Positions 42,152 through 54,115 of a stretch of 64,000 nucleotides of DNA are shown here, piece after piece (positions within the stretch are counted from its first letter, which is position 1; every line of letters starts with the position of its first letter). The notes under the pieces are model-generated. The model was not told the DNA's origin and ran no database searches. It worked only from the letters and a program-made list of their open reading frames with translations. The DNA is from DATJBF01 sp035515475 (GTDB taxonomy: Bacteria > Verrucomicrobiota > Verrucomicrobiia > Palsa-1439). The DNA lies in assembly GCA_035515475.1 (NCBI GenBank), contig DATJBF010000045.1, forward strand, positions 16,976 to 80,975. The letters are read 5' to 3'. The position numbers and the translations under genes are program-made.

Positions 42152-42942
42152 GGCTCGTTCAGGAATCCGGTCAGCGGACTGGTCGCCTCGGCGTCCCTCC
42201 GCTTCGGAGCCAGTCCAATCTCGTAGGCGGCACGGCCGGCTTCCACCGCGGCCTTGAACGCCAGGGCCATCCGCACCGGATCGGCCGCCACAGCCACGGC
42301 GGTGTTGACCAGTACCGCGTCCGCGCCCATCTCCATCGCTTCCGCGGCGTGCGACGGCGCGCCCAGTCCCGCGTCCACGACGACCGGCACGGTTGCCTGT
42401 TCGATAATGATCTCGATACTGGCGCGCGTTTCGATGCCGCGGGCACTGCCAATCGGCGAACCGAGCGGCATGACCGTGGCGCATCCGACGTCCTCGAGTC
42501 GTTTCGCCACGACGGGATCCGCATGAATGTACGGCAGCACGGTGAACCCTTCCTTCACCAGGACCTCAGCCGCCTTCAGCGTTTCGACGGGATCGGGCAG
42601 GAGGTAACGCGGGTCGGGATGAATCTCGAGCTTGAGCCACGCCGACCCCGTCGCCTCGCGGCCGAGCCGCGCCAGACGACAGGCTTCCTCGGCGGTGCGT
42701 GCGCCGCTGGTGTTGGGCAATAGCACGTACCTTTTCGCGTCAACGAACGTCAGGATATTCGCAAACTTGCCGTGCTGGCCCGAGAGATCGGCGCGCCGCA
42801 ACGCCACGGTCACCAGTTCCGCGCCGCTGGCTTCGAGGGCCGCAGCCATGATTTCGCCCGAGGCGAACTTGCCCGTGCCCATGATCAGCCGCGAATTGAA
42901 GTCGCGGTGAGCGATGCGTAGCCGTTGGGGTTTGTCGGTCAT
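42148..42942 (-). CDS. thiG: Thiazole synthase ThiG
   Basis: 264 residues. TIM-barrel with RLIMGTGKF, LPNTSGARTAEEA, LKLEIHPDPRYLLPDP and VDAGLGAPSHAAEAMEMG. It condenses dehydroglycine, ThiS thiocarboxylate and deoxyxylulose phosphate. The ATG at 42942 overlaps the stop of the preceding lipoprotein gene (ATGA). Confidence 0.96.
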   Translation of the reverse strand: MTDKPQRLRIAHRDFNSRLIMGTGKFASGEIMAAALEASGAELVTVALRRADLSGQHGKFANILTFVDAKRYVLLPNTSGARTAEEACRLARLGREATGSAWLKLEIHPDPRYLLPDPVETLKAAEVLVKEGFTVLPYIHADPVVAKRLEDVGCATVMPLGSPIGSARGIETRASIEIIIEQATVPVVVDAGLGAPSHAAEAMEMGADAVLVNTAVAVAADPVRMALAFKAAVEAGRAAYEIGLAPKRRDAEATSPLTGFLNEP

Positions 42943-43604
42943 TCGGGCAGATGAATCTCCTGCGTGAGCGGGTACTTGCCGGGCACCCGTGGCGCGACCC
43001 ACGAGCCGTTCTTGAGCAGGTAACCGTGATTGCCCATCGCATATTCCGCGCGGTCGAGCCGCTTCCGTTCGGCGACCCGCTGGTTGTACATGTCCTGTTT
43101 CACAATTCGAATCTGTTCTTTGAGCGACCGCAAATCGTGAAGCATCGCTTCGAGCGCGTTCTTCTGATTGGTCAATTTGACGTACTCTTCCCGCATTGCT
43201 TGCAAGTGTGCCACGGTCGTCGCGTGCGTCTTCTCCAAGTCCGCCAGCTTCTGGTCCACCTCGGTCAGACGGTCGGTCACTTCCTTGAGTTTACCGGTGA
43301 GGTCGGCCCTCTCCCGTTGAAATTGTTGTTGGGTGCTCGCCAGCTCGCTCTGGAGCACCGAGGCCTTCTTCACGGCGTCGGCCTTTTCGTCGCTCAACTT
43401 GGCCACGGTCTGCTTCAGGTCGGAGACCTGCGCTTCCATCTTGGTTTTGACCTCGGCCAGTTCGGCCCGCGTGGCGGCGATTTCATTGGTGGCGGCCGCC
43501 AATTGCTGTTGGGTCTGCTCCAGCTTCTGCTCGGTCTCTCGACCGCAACCCGACAACAGGATCACCGCACTCAACGCGCCGCTGGCGATTATCTTGCCGT
43601 TCAT
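42939..43604 (-). CDS. Coiled-coil lipoprotein embedded in the thi operon
   Basis: 221 residues. The signal peptide has a lipobox (ILLSGC), so it is a lipoprotein. Residues ~25-160 form one long coiled coil rich in Q/E/K heptads; the C-terminus (HGYLLKNGSWVAPRVPGKYP) is a small distinct tail. It is translationally coupled to thiG (ATGA overlap) and follows larE by 2 nt. No known role in thiamine synthesis; it may be an envelope spacer merely co-transcribed. Confidence 0.82.
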   Translation of the reverse strand: MNGKIIASGALSAVILLSGCGRETEQKLEQTQQQLAAATNEIAATRAELAEVKTKMEAQVSDLKQTVAKLSDEKADAVKKASVLQSELASTQQQFQRERADLTGKLKEVTDRLTEVDQKLADLEKTHATTVAHLQAMREEYVKLTNQKNALEAMLHDLRSLKEQIRIVKQDMYNQRVAERKRLDRAEYAMGNHGYLLKNGSWVAPRVPGKYPLTQEIHLPE

Positions 43605-43606
43605 GC

Positions 43607-44482
43607 TCAGATCTCCTCCGATTTCACCAATGTTTTATTGGCGCCGCCCCGCCGGTAGCCCTGCAAATCCACTGTGACATGCGCATAGCCGATCTCTTTC
43701 AACGCTCGCGTGATCGACTCGCGCAGTTCGTCCTCCAGAAGCCGCGTCAACTCGTCCGCGCCCACCTCGATCCGGGCCAAGTGTTGTTTCGCGCTCTCGC
43801 GGCCGCCGTTCGAATCTCGAATTTCGAGTTTCGAGTTTCCCATCGCGAGGTGCCGCACCCGCACATCATAAAACCCCGCGTCCCGCAAAACGTTCTCCGC
43901 TGCTTCAATCATCGCCAGCACCTCGGGCGTCACGGGCTCCCCGAACGGGATCCGCGACGACAAACAGGCCATCTGCGGCTTGTCGGCAGTCGGCAACCCG
44001 AGTTTCGCCGACAATTCGCGGATCTCGGCCTTCGTCAACCCGACTTCCTTCAACGGTGCCCGGACCCCGAATTCCGAGGCTGCCTGTGCGCCGGGCCGAA
44101 AATCGCCCACGTCGCTGGCGTTCTCGCCATACACAATCGTCTGCCAGCCCTCGGCACTCGCCATTTCCGCGAGCTTGCCGAACAACTCGGTCTTGCAGAA
44201 GTAACAGCGGTTCGACGGGTTGCTCGTGTAATTCTCGTCGGCCATCTCGTCGGTCTTGATCACCCGCACCGGAAAACCGAATTGACGGGAAAGCTCCAGC
44301 GCTTCATCCAGTTCGCGTCGGGGCAGACTCGGCGAATCGGCAATCACGGCGAGCGCGTCGTCGCCGAGCGCGTCGCGCGCCACCTTTGCGAGCAACACGC
44401 TGTCCACGCCGCCCGAGTACGCGACCAGCGTCCGACCGCAGCCGCGCAGAAGCGTTTTCAATTGTTCGAGCTTGGCGACCAC
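43607..44482 (-). CDS. larE: LarE-type ATP-dependent sacrificial sulfur transferase
   Basis: 291 residues. N-type ATP pyrophosphatase motif AYSGGVDSVLLA, then RCYFCKTELF and ACLSSRIPFG, as in LarE. LarE-type enzymes donate sulfur to an adenylated carboxylate in nickel-pincer cofactor synthesis. Here it heads the thiG-thiH-thiS operon with no larB/larC in view, so the acceptor may differ. A repeat-derived insertion GNSKLEIRDSNGG lies at 43810-43840. Confidence 0.88.
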   Translation of the reverse strand: MVAKLEQLKTLLRGCGRTLVAYSGGVDSVLLAKVARDALGDDALAVIADSPSLPRRELDEALELSRQFGFPVRVIKTDEMADENYTSNPSNRCYFCKTELFGKLAEMASAEGWQTIVYGENASDVGDFRPGAQAASEFGVRAPLKEVGLTKAEIRELSAKLGLPTADKPQMACLSSRIPFGEPVTPEVLAMIEAAENVLRDAGFYDVRVRHLAMGNSKLEIRDSNGGRESAKQHLARIEVGADELTRLLEDELRESITRALKEIGYAHVTVDLQGYRRGGANKTLVKSEEI

Positions 44483-44535
44483 AACGGAATTCTATCGCCG
44501 AAGCACAGGGGTGTCAAAGCGGAAGGCCGGTCAGC

Positions 44536-44832
44536 TCAGCCAAGTTTCGACGGATCGAGCAACCTCGCCCCGTGATATACGGTGAGCAATTCCACCACGT
44601 CGTCGCGAACGCGGTAAACGATCCGATAGTTCCCCAGGATGACTTCGCGAACCTTCGAATCGTTCTTCTCAGGAACAACCCGACCGGAAAGCGGAAACTC
44701 CCCCAGCCGTTCCACAGCGGTGAATACGTCGATGACGAAGAGGCTGGCGTAATGGGGCGAATCCTGTGAGATGAACTCCGCAATGGCCTCCAGATCGCCC
44801 AAGGCTTGCGGCGTCCACCTTACTTCAGCCAC
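44536..44832 (-). CDS. ParE/RelE-family toxin
   Basis: 98 residues from a GTG start. The ParE pattern WTPQALGDLEAIAEFI, GRVVPEKNDSKVREVILGNYRIVYRV and VYHGARLL is clear. Toxins of this family inhibit gyrase (ParE) or cleave mRNA (RelE). It overlaps the upstream antitoxin-like gene by 13 nt, typical of type II toxin-antitoxin pairs. Confidence 0.88.
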   Translation of the reverse strand: MAEVRWTPQALGDLEAIAEFISQDSPHYASLFVIDVFTAVERLGEFPLSGRVVPEKNDSKVREVILGNYRIVYRVRDDVVELLTVYHGARLLDPSKLG

Positions 44833-45002
44833 TTGGCCATCTTCTCCTTCACCTGCGCATGAGGGATGGTTTGACCGGCGTCCGCCTGCTGCAGGCCACG
44901 CTCGATCTTGGCCAACAACAACAGCCGTTGCATGGCGTCTTCAATGGACGCGTCGTCCGGCAAAGCCCGGACGGCTTCGAGCATCTTTTGTTTGGCCGTC
45001 AC
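44820..45002 (-). CDS. Antitoxin-like partner
   Basis: 60 residues from a GTG at 45002. Helical, with ALPDDASIEDAMQRLLLLAKIERGLQQADAG followed by HAQVKEKMAKWLK, a frequent ending for antitoxins of ParE-type toxins. The order antitoxin then toxin with overlapping frames supports the assignment. Confidence 0.75.
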   Translation of the reverse strand: MTAKQKMLEAVRALPDDASIEDAMQRLLLLAKIERGLQQADAGQTIPHAQVKEKMAKWLK

Positions 45003-45085
45003 AACCGAGACAATAGCACGTCCCAGCGCCCTCGCGCAATCGAAACGGCGTGATGGGGGGACCTTCGGTCGGTCAAAGAGCGCGG

Positions 45086-45790
45086 TCAGGAGGCCGGCGC
45101 GCAACGAGTTTGCGCACCTGAAGAGAGGCAGTGGCCCCCAAAGCGTTGTTTCTTGGACGACTTATCGCTCATGTATTTCCAAATGCTATAGTCCAAGACC
45201 CGCTGCTCAATATCTAGTAACCGGGCGGCCACAGCGAGGATATCCTGGGCTCTTGAGTATTCACCGTCTTGGATTTTCACGGCAGCCTCGGCCAGAAAAG
45301 CGTACAAGTGCCTGTCTATCGCGAGCGTCGAATGCCCTGCGAGCAGCTTGTAGTAGTCAAGTGTCTTGTCCCCCACCCCATGACACTCTTTCAGCTTCCT
45401 TTGATTGTCCTCCGATTTGATCCACTCGAATAAGTCACCTTCTGTTTCGACGTTCTCCTTGAGAAAGAGGTTAAGAACAGCTTGGATTCGCGAAAGCTTC
45501 TCTTCATGCTTCCACTCGGCGATCTGGTTGAGCGGAACGATCTTCAATAGGGCGGAGAATTCGCTTGTTGTCACGAAGTGCGGGTAGCATCGCATCAGTT
45601 TTCTGACGCGAGGTTCGACGACAAGGTCGTACTTCAAGCCCGCTTGAAGCGATGCGTCCAGTATGGTCGCCCCCATGTGACCATACGGGTAGTTGGGCTT
45701 GGCAAACGCAAACTGTTGGAGCGACTTAACATACTCGCAAACCTTTAACCCGTCGCTTCCCATCTCGGTGTCGTCCAATTCACCCTCCAT
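45086..45790 (-). CDS. HhH-GPD-like protein of unknown function
   Basis: 234 residues. The motif ECHGVGDKTLDYYKLLAG...TLAIDRHL resembles the helix-hairpin-helix plus catalytic Asp of endonuclease III-type DNA glycosylases (GVGPKTA...VDTHV). No iron-sulfur cluster cysteines are present. Lower GC than neighbours. It lies between the toxin-antitoxin pair and an HNH endonuclease, so this is an accessory island of nucleic-acid-acting genes. Glycosylase activity is an inference. Confidence 0.6.
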   Translation of the reverse strand: MEGELDDTEMGSDGLKVCEYVKSLQQFAFAKPNYPYGHMGATILDASLQAGLKYDLVVEPRVRKLMRCYPHFVTTSEFSALLKIVPLNQIAEWKHEEKLSRIQAVLNLFLKENVETEGDLFEWIKSEDNQRKLKECHGVGDKTLDYYKLLAGHSTLAIDRHLYAFLAEAAVKIQDGEYSRAQDILAVAARLLDIEQRVLDYSIWKYMSDKSSKKQRFGGHCLSSGAQTRCAPAS

Positions 45791-45839
45791 GCGTGGAGCA
45801 ACATTGTCCGCGGAACAGAACGCTAATCTGCAGCCGCCC

Positions 45840-46499
45840 TTACTTCACATCTTCGCCCAACTCGACGTTCCAATACGCCAAATCGAGGAAGTGTTTCCAG
45901 CTATCGTGCGCCACGGACGCGATGGTGACGTTGACGAACGGACGCCACTTCGGGCGCTTGGGCTTGCGGATCAGGTGCATGCCCGCTTCCTGCGGGCTGC
46001 GGTTGGCTTTGCGCGTGTTGCACTCGACACAGGCGCACACGATGTTCTCCCACGTTGTCGTGCCGCCCCGGTCCCGGGGGATGACGTGGTCCAGGTTCAG
46101 GTCGCGCCGGTCGAACCGTTTGCCGCAATATTGGCAGGTGTTGCGGTCGCGCTCGAAGATGTTGTGGCGGGTGAACTTGACCTCCTTGTGCGGGAGCCGG
46201 TCGAAGAACAGCAGCAGGATCACGCGCGGAATGCGGATCTTGAACGAGACGGTGTGGACCACGTCGTCGCCGTCGTGGTCCTGCGTGAAATCGCGCCACT
46301 CGTGGAAATCAAACGTCTGGAACTCGCCGCCGTTCTCGACGACCACCTCGGCGTGGCCCATGTACAGCAGCGTGAAGGCGCGTTCCACCGTGCAGACGTT
46401 GATCGCCTGCCACAGGCGGTTGAGCACCAATACGTTCTCGTTCAACACGTTCACGACGGAGGTCTCCAGAAGACACTCACCAGGCCGAAAAATTACCAT
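45840..46499 (-). CDS. HNH endonuclease family protein
   Basis: 219 residues. Starts with the family block VLVLNRLWQAINVCTVERAFTLLYMG and has an HNH module CQYCGKRFDRRDLNLDHVIPRDRGG...NIVCACVECNTRKANR. This housekeeping-like HNH protein is widespread and of unknown function. It is divergent from mdh. Confidence 0.9.
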   Translation of the reverse strand: MVIFRPGECLLETSVVNVLNENVLVLNRLWQAINVCTVERAFTLLYMGHAEVVVENGGEFQTFDFHEWRDFTQDHDGDDVVHTVSFKIRIPRVILLLFFDRLPHKEVKFTRHNIFERDRNTCQYCGKRFDRRDLNLDHVIPRDRGGTTTWENIVCACVECNTRKANRSPQEAGMHLIRKPKRPKWRPFVNVTIASVAHDSWKHFLDLAYWNVELGEDVK

Positions 46500-46622
46500 A
46501 TCGCCCGCGCACCGTCAACGCCTCCATGCCCCGGCAATTCCGGCTCGACATTGCCACGATTTTTTTCAATAAACGGGCGCCGGCTTGGCGACGCATAACC
46601 AACCACACCTGCGAGGTAATTG

Positions 46623-47549
46623 ATGAAGCTAAAAGTGACTATCTTTGGCGCCGGGTTCGTCGGCGGATCGACCGCGCGGCGCATCGTAGAAAAGCAATTG
46701 GCCGACGTGGTCATGATCGACATCGTCGAGGGCCTGCCCCAGGGCAAAGCGCTCGATATGATGGAATCCGCCTGCCTCGAAGGATTCGACAGTAAAGTCC
46801 GCGGTTCCAACGATCCCGCCGACTGCGCCGACAGCGACGTGGTCGTCATCACCAGCGGCGTCGCGCGCAAGCCCGGCATGAGCCGCGACGACCTGCTCAA
46901 GACCAACGCCGGAATCGTCAGCAGCGTTTGCGAGGCGGTCCGCCAACACGCACCCAACGCCGTCGTCATCGTCGTCAGCAACCCGGTCGACGTCATGACC
47001 TATCTGGCGGGCGTTAAACTCGGGTTCCCCAAAAACCGCGTGATGGGCATGGCCGGCGTGCTCGACAGCGCACGCTTCCGCTGCTTCGTCGGCATGGAAC
47101 TGGGCGTGTCGTCGCGCGACGTCGAAGCCATCGTGCTCGGCGGCCACGGCGACGACATGGTGCCGCTCGTGCGCTATGCCAGAGTTGCCGGCGTGAAGGT
47201 TGAAGAGCTGCTGCCGAAGGACCGCATCGAGGCCCTCGTGCAACGGACCCGCAACGGCGGCGCCGAAATCGTCGGCCTGCTGAAGACGGGCTCGGCGTTC
47301 TACGCGCCCTCGGCTTCGGTGGTGGCCATGGTCCGCCCGATCTTGAACGACGAACATCGGGTGCTGCCCTGTGCGGCGTGGTGCACCGGCCAGTACGGCA
47401 TCAAAGATATGTTCGTCGGCGTCCCGTGCGTGCTGGGCCGCAACGGCGTCGAGAGGATCGTCGAGTTGAACCTCACGCCCGATGAACTGGCCCAACTGAA
47501 GAAGTCGGCCAACCACGTGCTGGAAAACGTCAAGCGACTGAATTTGTAG
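46623..47549 (+). CDS. mdh: Malate dehydrogenase
   Basis: 308 residues, LDH-like MDH group. NAD motif GAGFVGGSTA, substrate arginine loop GVARKPGMSRDDLL, VVSNPVDVMTYL, and catalytic His in VLGGHGDDMVP. It interconverts malate and oxaloacetate in the TCA cycle. The last ~125 nt are repeated, with ~85% identity, at 48048-48171 beyond a two-gene cassette, suggesting that the present 3' end was brought in by recombination. Confidence 0.96.
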   Translation: MKLKVTIFGAGFVGGSTARRIVEKQLADVVMIDIVEGLPQGKALDMMESACLEGFDSKVRGSNDPADCADSDVVVITSGVARKPGMSRDDLLKTNAGIVSSVCEAVRQHAPNAVVIVVSNPVDVMTYLAGVKLGFPKNRVMGMAGVLDSARFRCFVGMELGVSSRDVEAIVLGGHGDDMVPLVRYARVAGVKVEELLPKDRIEALVQRTRNGGAEIVGLLKTGSAFYAPSASVVAMVRPILNDEHRVLPCAAWCTGQYGIKDMFVGVPCVLGRNGVERIVELNLTPDELAQLKKSANHVLENVKRLNL

Positions 47550-47565
47550 CTGGAATTGTGCGCGC

Positions 47566-47799
47566 GTGCACTTTGAATTGGTCGAAGCGATCCACGACGC
47601 GGAGACGATTGCCGTTGGCCGCTCGATCCGCGACCTGCGACGCCTGCGGAAACGCTACGGGGCGAACCGGTGGCGTAAGTGCAAAGGATGGGCCACCGTG
47701 CGACTGGGCGATGGCACAATTCATCGGGCTGAGCTACATTGGTACGAGGCCCACGGGATTGGCCGTCGAGAATTGAAGGTGAAACGATTGTTGGATTGA
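47566..47799 (+). CDS. Small hypothetical protein (cassette gene 1)
   Basis: 77 residues from a GTG. WRKCKGWATVRLGDGTIHRAELHWYEAHGIGR is a motif I associate with small proteins of unknown function in several phyla. Basic, no signal peptide. It ends 5 nt before the next gene, so they form a pair. It sits between the two copies of the mdh 3' end. Confidence 0.7.
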   Translation: MHFELVEAIHDAETIAVGRSIRDLRRLRKRYGANRWRKCKGWATVRLGDGTIHRAELHWYEAHGIGRRELKVKRLLD

Positions 47800-47804
47800 A
47801 CGCC

Positions 47805-48041
47805 ATGAAACGCGCAAACGGGAGAATTCGATTCGCGGTCTGCGTGAACAACGAGGACTACCAAGCGTCGCTGGAGATCGGGAAGGTCTATCAAGTCTTG
47901 GCGGACGCAAAAGCCGCCAAGCATGGCCTGACCCGCGTGATCGACGAATCTGGAGAAGACTATCTCTATCCCGAAGACTGGTTTCACCCGGTCAAGCTGC
48001 CGTCCTCCGTGCGGCATGCCTTGGTCCAAGCCGCATCATGA
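47805..48041 (+). CDS. Small hypothetical protein (cassette gene 2)
   Basis: 78 residues. FAVCVNNEDYQASLEIGKVYQVLAD...GLTRVIDESGEDYLYPEDWFHPVKLP is a compact beta-rich domain of unknown function. Acidic, in contrast to its basic partner, so a toxin-antitoxin-like or regulator pair is conceivable. It ends just before the displaced mdh fragment. Confidence 0.7.
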   Translation: MKRANGRIRFAVCVNNEDYQASLEIGKVYQVLADAKAAKHGLTRVIDESGEDYLYPEDWFHPVKLPSSVRHALVQAAS

Positions 48042-48047
48042 CCGCGA

Positions 48048-48171
48048 CGCCGTCCTCGGCGCCAACGACGGCGAAAAGATCGTCGAACTGAAGCTCACGG
48101 CCGATGAACTCGCCCAGCTCAAGAAGTCGGCCAACCACGTGCTGGAAAACGTCAAGCGGTTGAATTTGTAG
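48048..48171 (+). pseudogene. mdh: Displaced 3' end of mdh
   Basis: Encodes VLGANDGEKIVELKLTADEL... and ends NVKRLNL with TAG, parallel to the intact mdh C-terminus (VLGRNGVERIVELNLTPDEL...NVKRLNL). No start codon or upstream mdh sequence is attached. Its residues GANDGEKIVEL look closer to ordinary MDHs than the intact copy does. Confidence 0.9.
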
Positions 48172-48271
48172 TGGCGGAAAGTATCGGCGTCGCAATCTGC
48201 CCCCTCGGTAACTTGCGTTCGTTTTGCATGCGATGTAGAGTCGCCGTGACCGGGCGCGGGTCGTGGCTTCT

Positions 48272-50155
48272 ATGTATTTGCGACATACGGCGACGTATCG
48301 TTGTACGCAGGGCTGCACGCTGGCGATAACTCTCGTTGCGGCGTGGTCAGCCTTCCTCTTTCCCAGCCTGGCCATGGATCGGGTGCGCATGGAGACGCGT
48401 ACAGACGATGCGATTGCCCGATTCGGCGTCACCGGACAAGGTGTGCTCGTCGCAATCATGGATCGCGGCATCGACTGGCGAAATGACGATTTTCGGAACA
48501 CCAACGGCGCGACGCGCATCAAGTATATCTTCGACCTGACCGATGACACCGGTTCCAATGCCGTCGGCAACACTTACGGCATGGGCACGATCTATACCGA
48601 GGCGCAGATTAACGCGGCGCTGAGCGGTGAGCCGGGCCTTGCCACCCGCGACGCCGTGGGCCACGGCACTGCCGCCGCTGGTATCGCCTGCGGCAACGGT
48701 CGCAACAGCGTCGGCCAGAAATACCGGGGGATCGCGCCCGATGCTTCCATCATCGTCGTGAAAATCACATCCGATGGCGCGCCCGCGCACGACGATCAAC
48801 CGGCGGAGGCCCCTTTCTTCGATCTGTCTCGCATCCCGGTCGCGATCGACTTTGTCCGCGACAAAGCCCGCGAACTGGGTATGCCGTGCGTCATGACCCT
48901 CGACCTCGGCTCGCAAGCGGGTCCAACAGACGGTACCAGCGCCCTTTGCCAAGCGATCGACAGCACCGTCGGACCGGGAATACCAGGACTGGTTTTCCTG
49001 ACCGGCGCGGGCGACGACGGCGGCATGACCAACCGCGCGGGCGGCCAGGTCGCCCGGGGAGCAACCAACTTGCTGCAAATCACCAAGGGTAACATCGGGT
49101 CTCCGGTCCTGGATTTGTGGTACTTCGGCAACGACCGATTCGATGTAACGATCCAGTCGCCGACCAACAACTACGGCCCGTTCATTTCGCCATCCGACAA
49201 CAACGGCTTTGATTCTCACCAGACGCCCGACTTCACCTACTACCACTACGGCTCGAACGTCGACCCCTACAACGCTGCGGATGGCAAACGCGAAATCTAT
49301 ATGCGCCTCGATGGCCCGCTCGGCACCTACACGGTCGGCCTGATCGGCTCGACGGTCAGCAGCGGCCGATTCGATGCCACGTTGAATCCCTCCCAGTTCT
49401 GGAATTCGTCTGCCAATCTCAATCAGTTCCTGAACTTCGCGGCACCGGGCAACATCTGGGATGGCGCCACGGCCTTCAACAACATATGCACGGGCGACTA
49501 CGTTGTTCGCACCAATTACACGGATATCGACGGATTCATACGTTACGTCGATGGTGAGTCGGTCAGTAACATCTGGCAGGGCAGTAGCACCGGCCCAACG
49601 TTCGACGGACGGGTTGGCGTGGACGTCTGTGCGCCGGGCGACAGCGTGTTTACCAGCTATGCAACCAACTCCTACTGGCACACGTTCCGGTTCAATCTCA
49701 TTCAAGACGGCGGCGGGTTGTACGGTCGGGCCAGTGCCACGAGCGCCGCCGATCCGATCGTGACGGGCGTCGTCGCGCTGATGTTGCAATTGAACCCGAG
49801 GCTTGATGCTCCGGCCGTGAAGTCCATCCTCCAACAATCGGCCCGCACGGACTCTTTCACGGGCCCAACACCGAACCCGACCTGGGGTTACGGAAAAGTG
49901 GACGCCTACAACGCGTTAATCCTGGCCGCACCCGCCCCACAGATCACCGCCGTCGGCCCCATCGGGAGCAGCATGGGCGTCAGCTTCACGACGGTTACCG
50001 GCATGAATTATCGCGTCGAATATACCGATAGCCTCAGCCCTGCCACTTGGAACACTCTGACTAACAACATGACCGGCGGGAGCATCCAACAGGCAATCGA
50101 CGCGTCAGCGACAGGTCTGACCCAAAGGTTCTACCGCGCCGTCATGTTTCCCTGA
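48272..50155 (+). CDS. Secreted subtilisin-family (S8) protease
   Basis: 627 residues. N-terminal secretion signal (hydrophobic ~16-34). Catalytic D64 in VAIMDRGID, H131 in GHGTAAAG, S491 in ATSAADPIVTG. The oxyanion position, normally Asn in SAGN, reads GAGDDG. The C-terminal ~75 residues form a beta domain ending GLTQRFYRAVMFP, like many secreted verrucomicrobial proteins. A GTG three codons earlier is possible. The protease is extracytoplasmic; substrate unknown. Confidence 0.9.
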   Translation: MYLRHTATYRCTQGCTLAITLVAAWSAFLFPSLAMDRVRMETRTDDAIARFGVTGQGVLVAIMDRGIDWRNDDFRNTNGATRIKYIFDLTDDTGSNAVGNTYGMGTIYTEAQINAALSGEPGLATRDAVGHGTAAAGIACGNGRNSVGQKYRGIAPDASIIVVKITSDGAPAHDDQPAEAPFFDLSRIPVAIDFVRDKARELGMPCVMTLDLGSQAGPTDGTSALCQAIDSTVGPGIPGLVFLTGAGDDGGMTNRAGGQVARGATNLLQITKGNIGSPVLDLWYFGNDRFDVTIQSPTNNYGPFISPSDNNGFDSHQTPDFTYYHYGSNVDPYNAADGKREIYMRLDGPLGTYTVGLIGSTVSSGRFDATLNPSQFWNSSANLNQFLNFAAPGNIWDGATAFNNICTGDYVVRTNYTDIDGFIRYVDGESVSNIWQGSSTGPTFDGRVGVDVCAPGDSVFTSYATNSYWHTFRFNLIQDGGGLYGRASATSAADPIVTGVVALMLQLNPRLDAPAVKSILQQSARTDSFTGPTPNPTWGYGKVDAYNALILAAPAPQITAVGPIGSSMGVSFTTVTGMNYRVEYTDSLSPATWNTLTNNMTGGSIQQAIDASATGLTQRFYRAVMFP

Positions 50156-50244
50156 GGCCCTGCGGATTGCGGTCGCGTTGCCGCCGGTTGCGCGCATCGG
50201 CGACTGCTGGTAAGGTTTTCCAACCGACACGAGTCGGACAATTT

Positions 50245-53777
<3,533 letters not shown>

Positions 53778-53781
<4 letters not shown>

Positions 53782-54053
53782 GCAGCATCACGGTCAATCA
53801 CACGCCCAACAAGGATCAATTGGATCAACTGAAGATCTCGGCCTGGCCCATCTGGGAAAAGGAAGTCTCGGAGTTCCCGTGGCACTACGACGAGACGGAG
53901 ACGTGTTACGTGTTGGAGGGCGACGTGATCGTCACTCCGCAAGGCGGGAACCCGGTGCGCTTTGGCACGGGTGACCTCGTCACGTTCCCCCAAGGGATGT
54001 CGTGTACGTGGAAAGTCCTCAAGCCGGTCCGCAAGCACTACAAGTTCGGCTGA
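53778..54053 (+). CDS. Small cupin-domain protein
   Basis: 91 residues. WHYDETETCYVLEGDVIVTP and GDLVTFPQGMSCTWKV form a single cupin barrel of the DUF861 type. Metal ligands are partly present (H and E in the first motif). The ATG overlaps the mfd stop, so the two are coupled, but a functional link is not evident. Confidence 0.88.
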
Positions 54054-54115
54054 GGCATTTGTCCCGGCACTGACAGCGTGCTAGCTTTTGACGCAAACGA
54101 AGAGGAGGCAACGCG

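Noticed and set aside
48347..49837. 496-codon minus-strand frame opposite the subtilase
   Set aside because: Antisense shadow; the plus strand has the complete S8 catalytic set.
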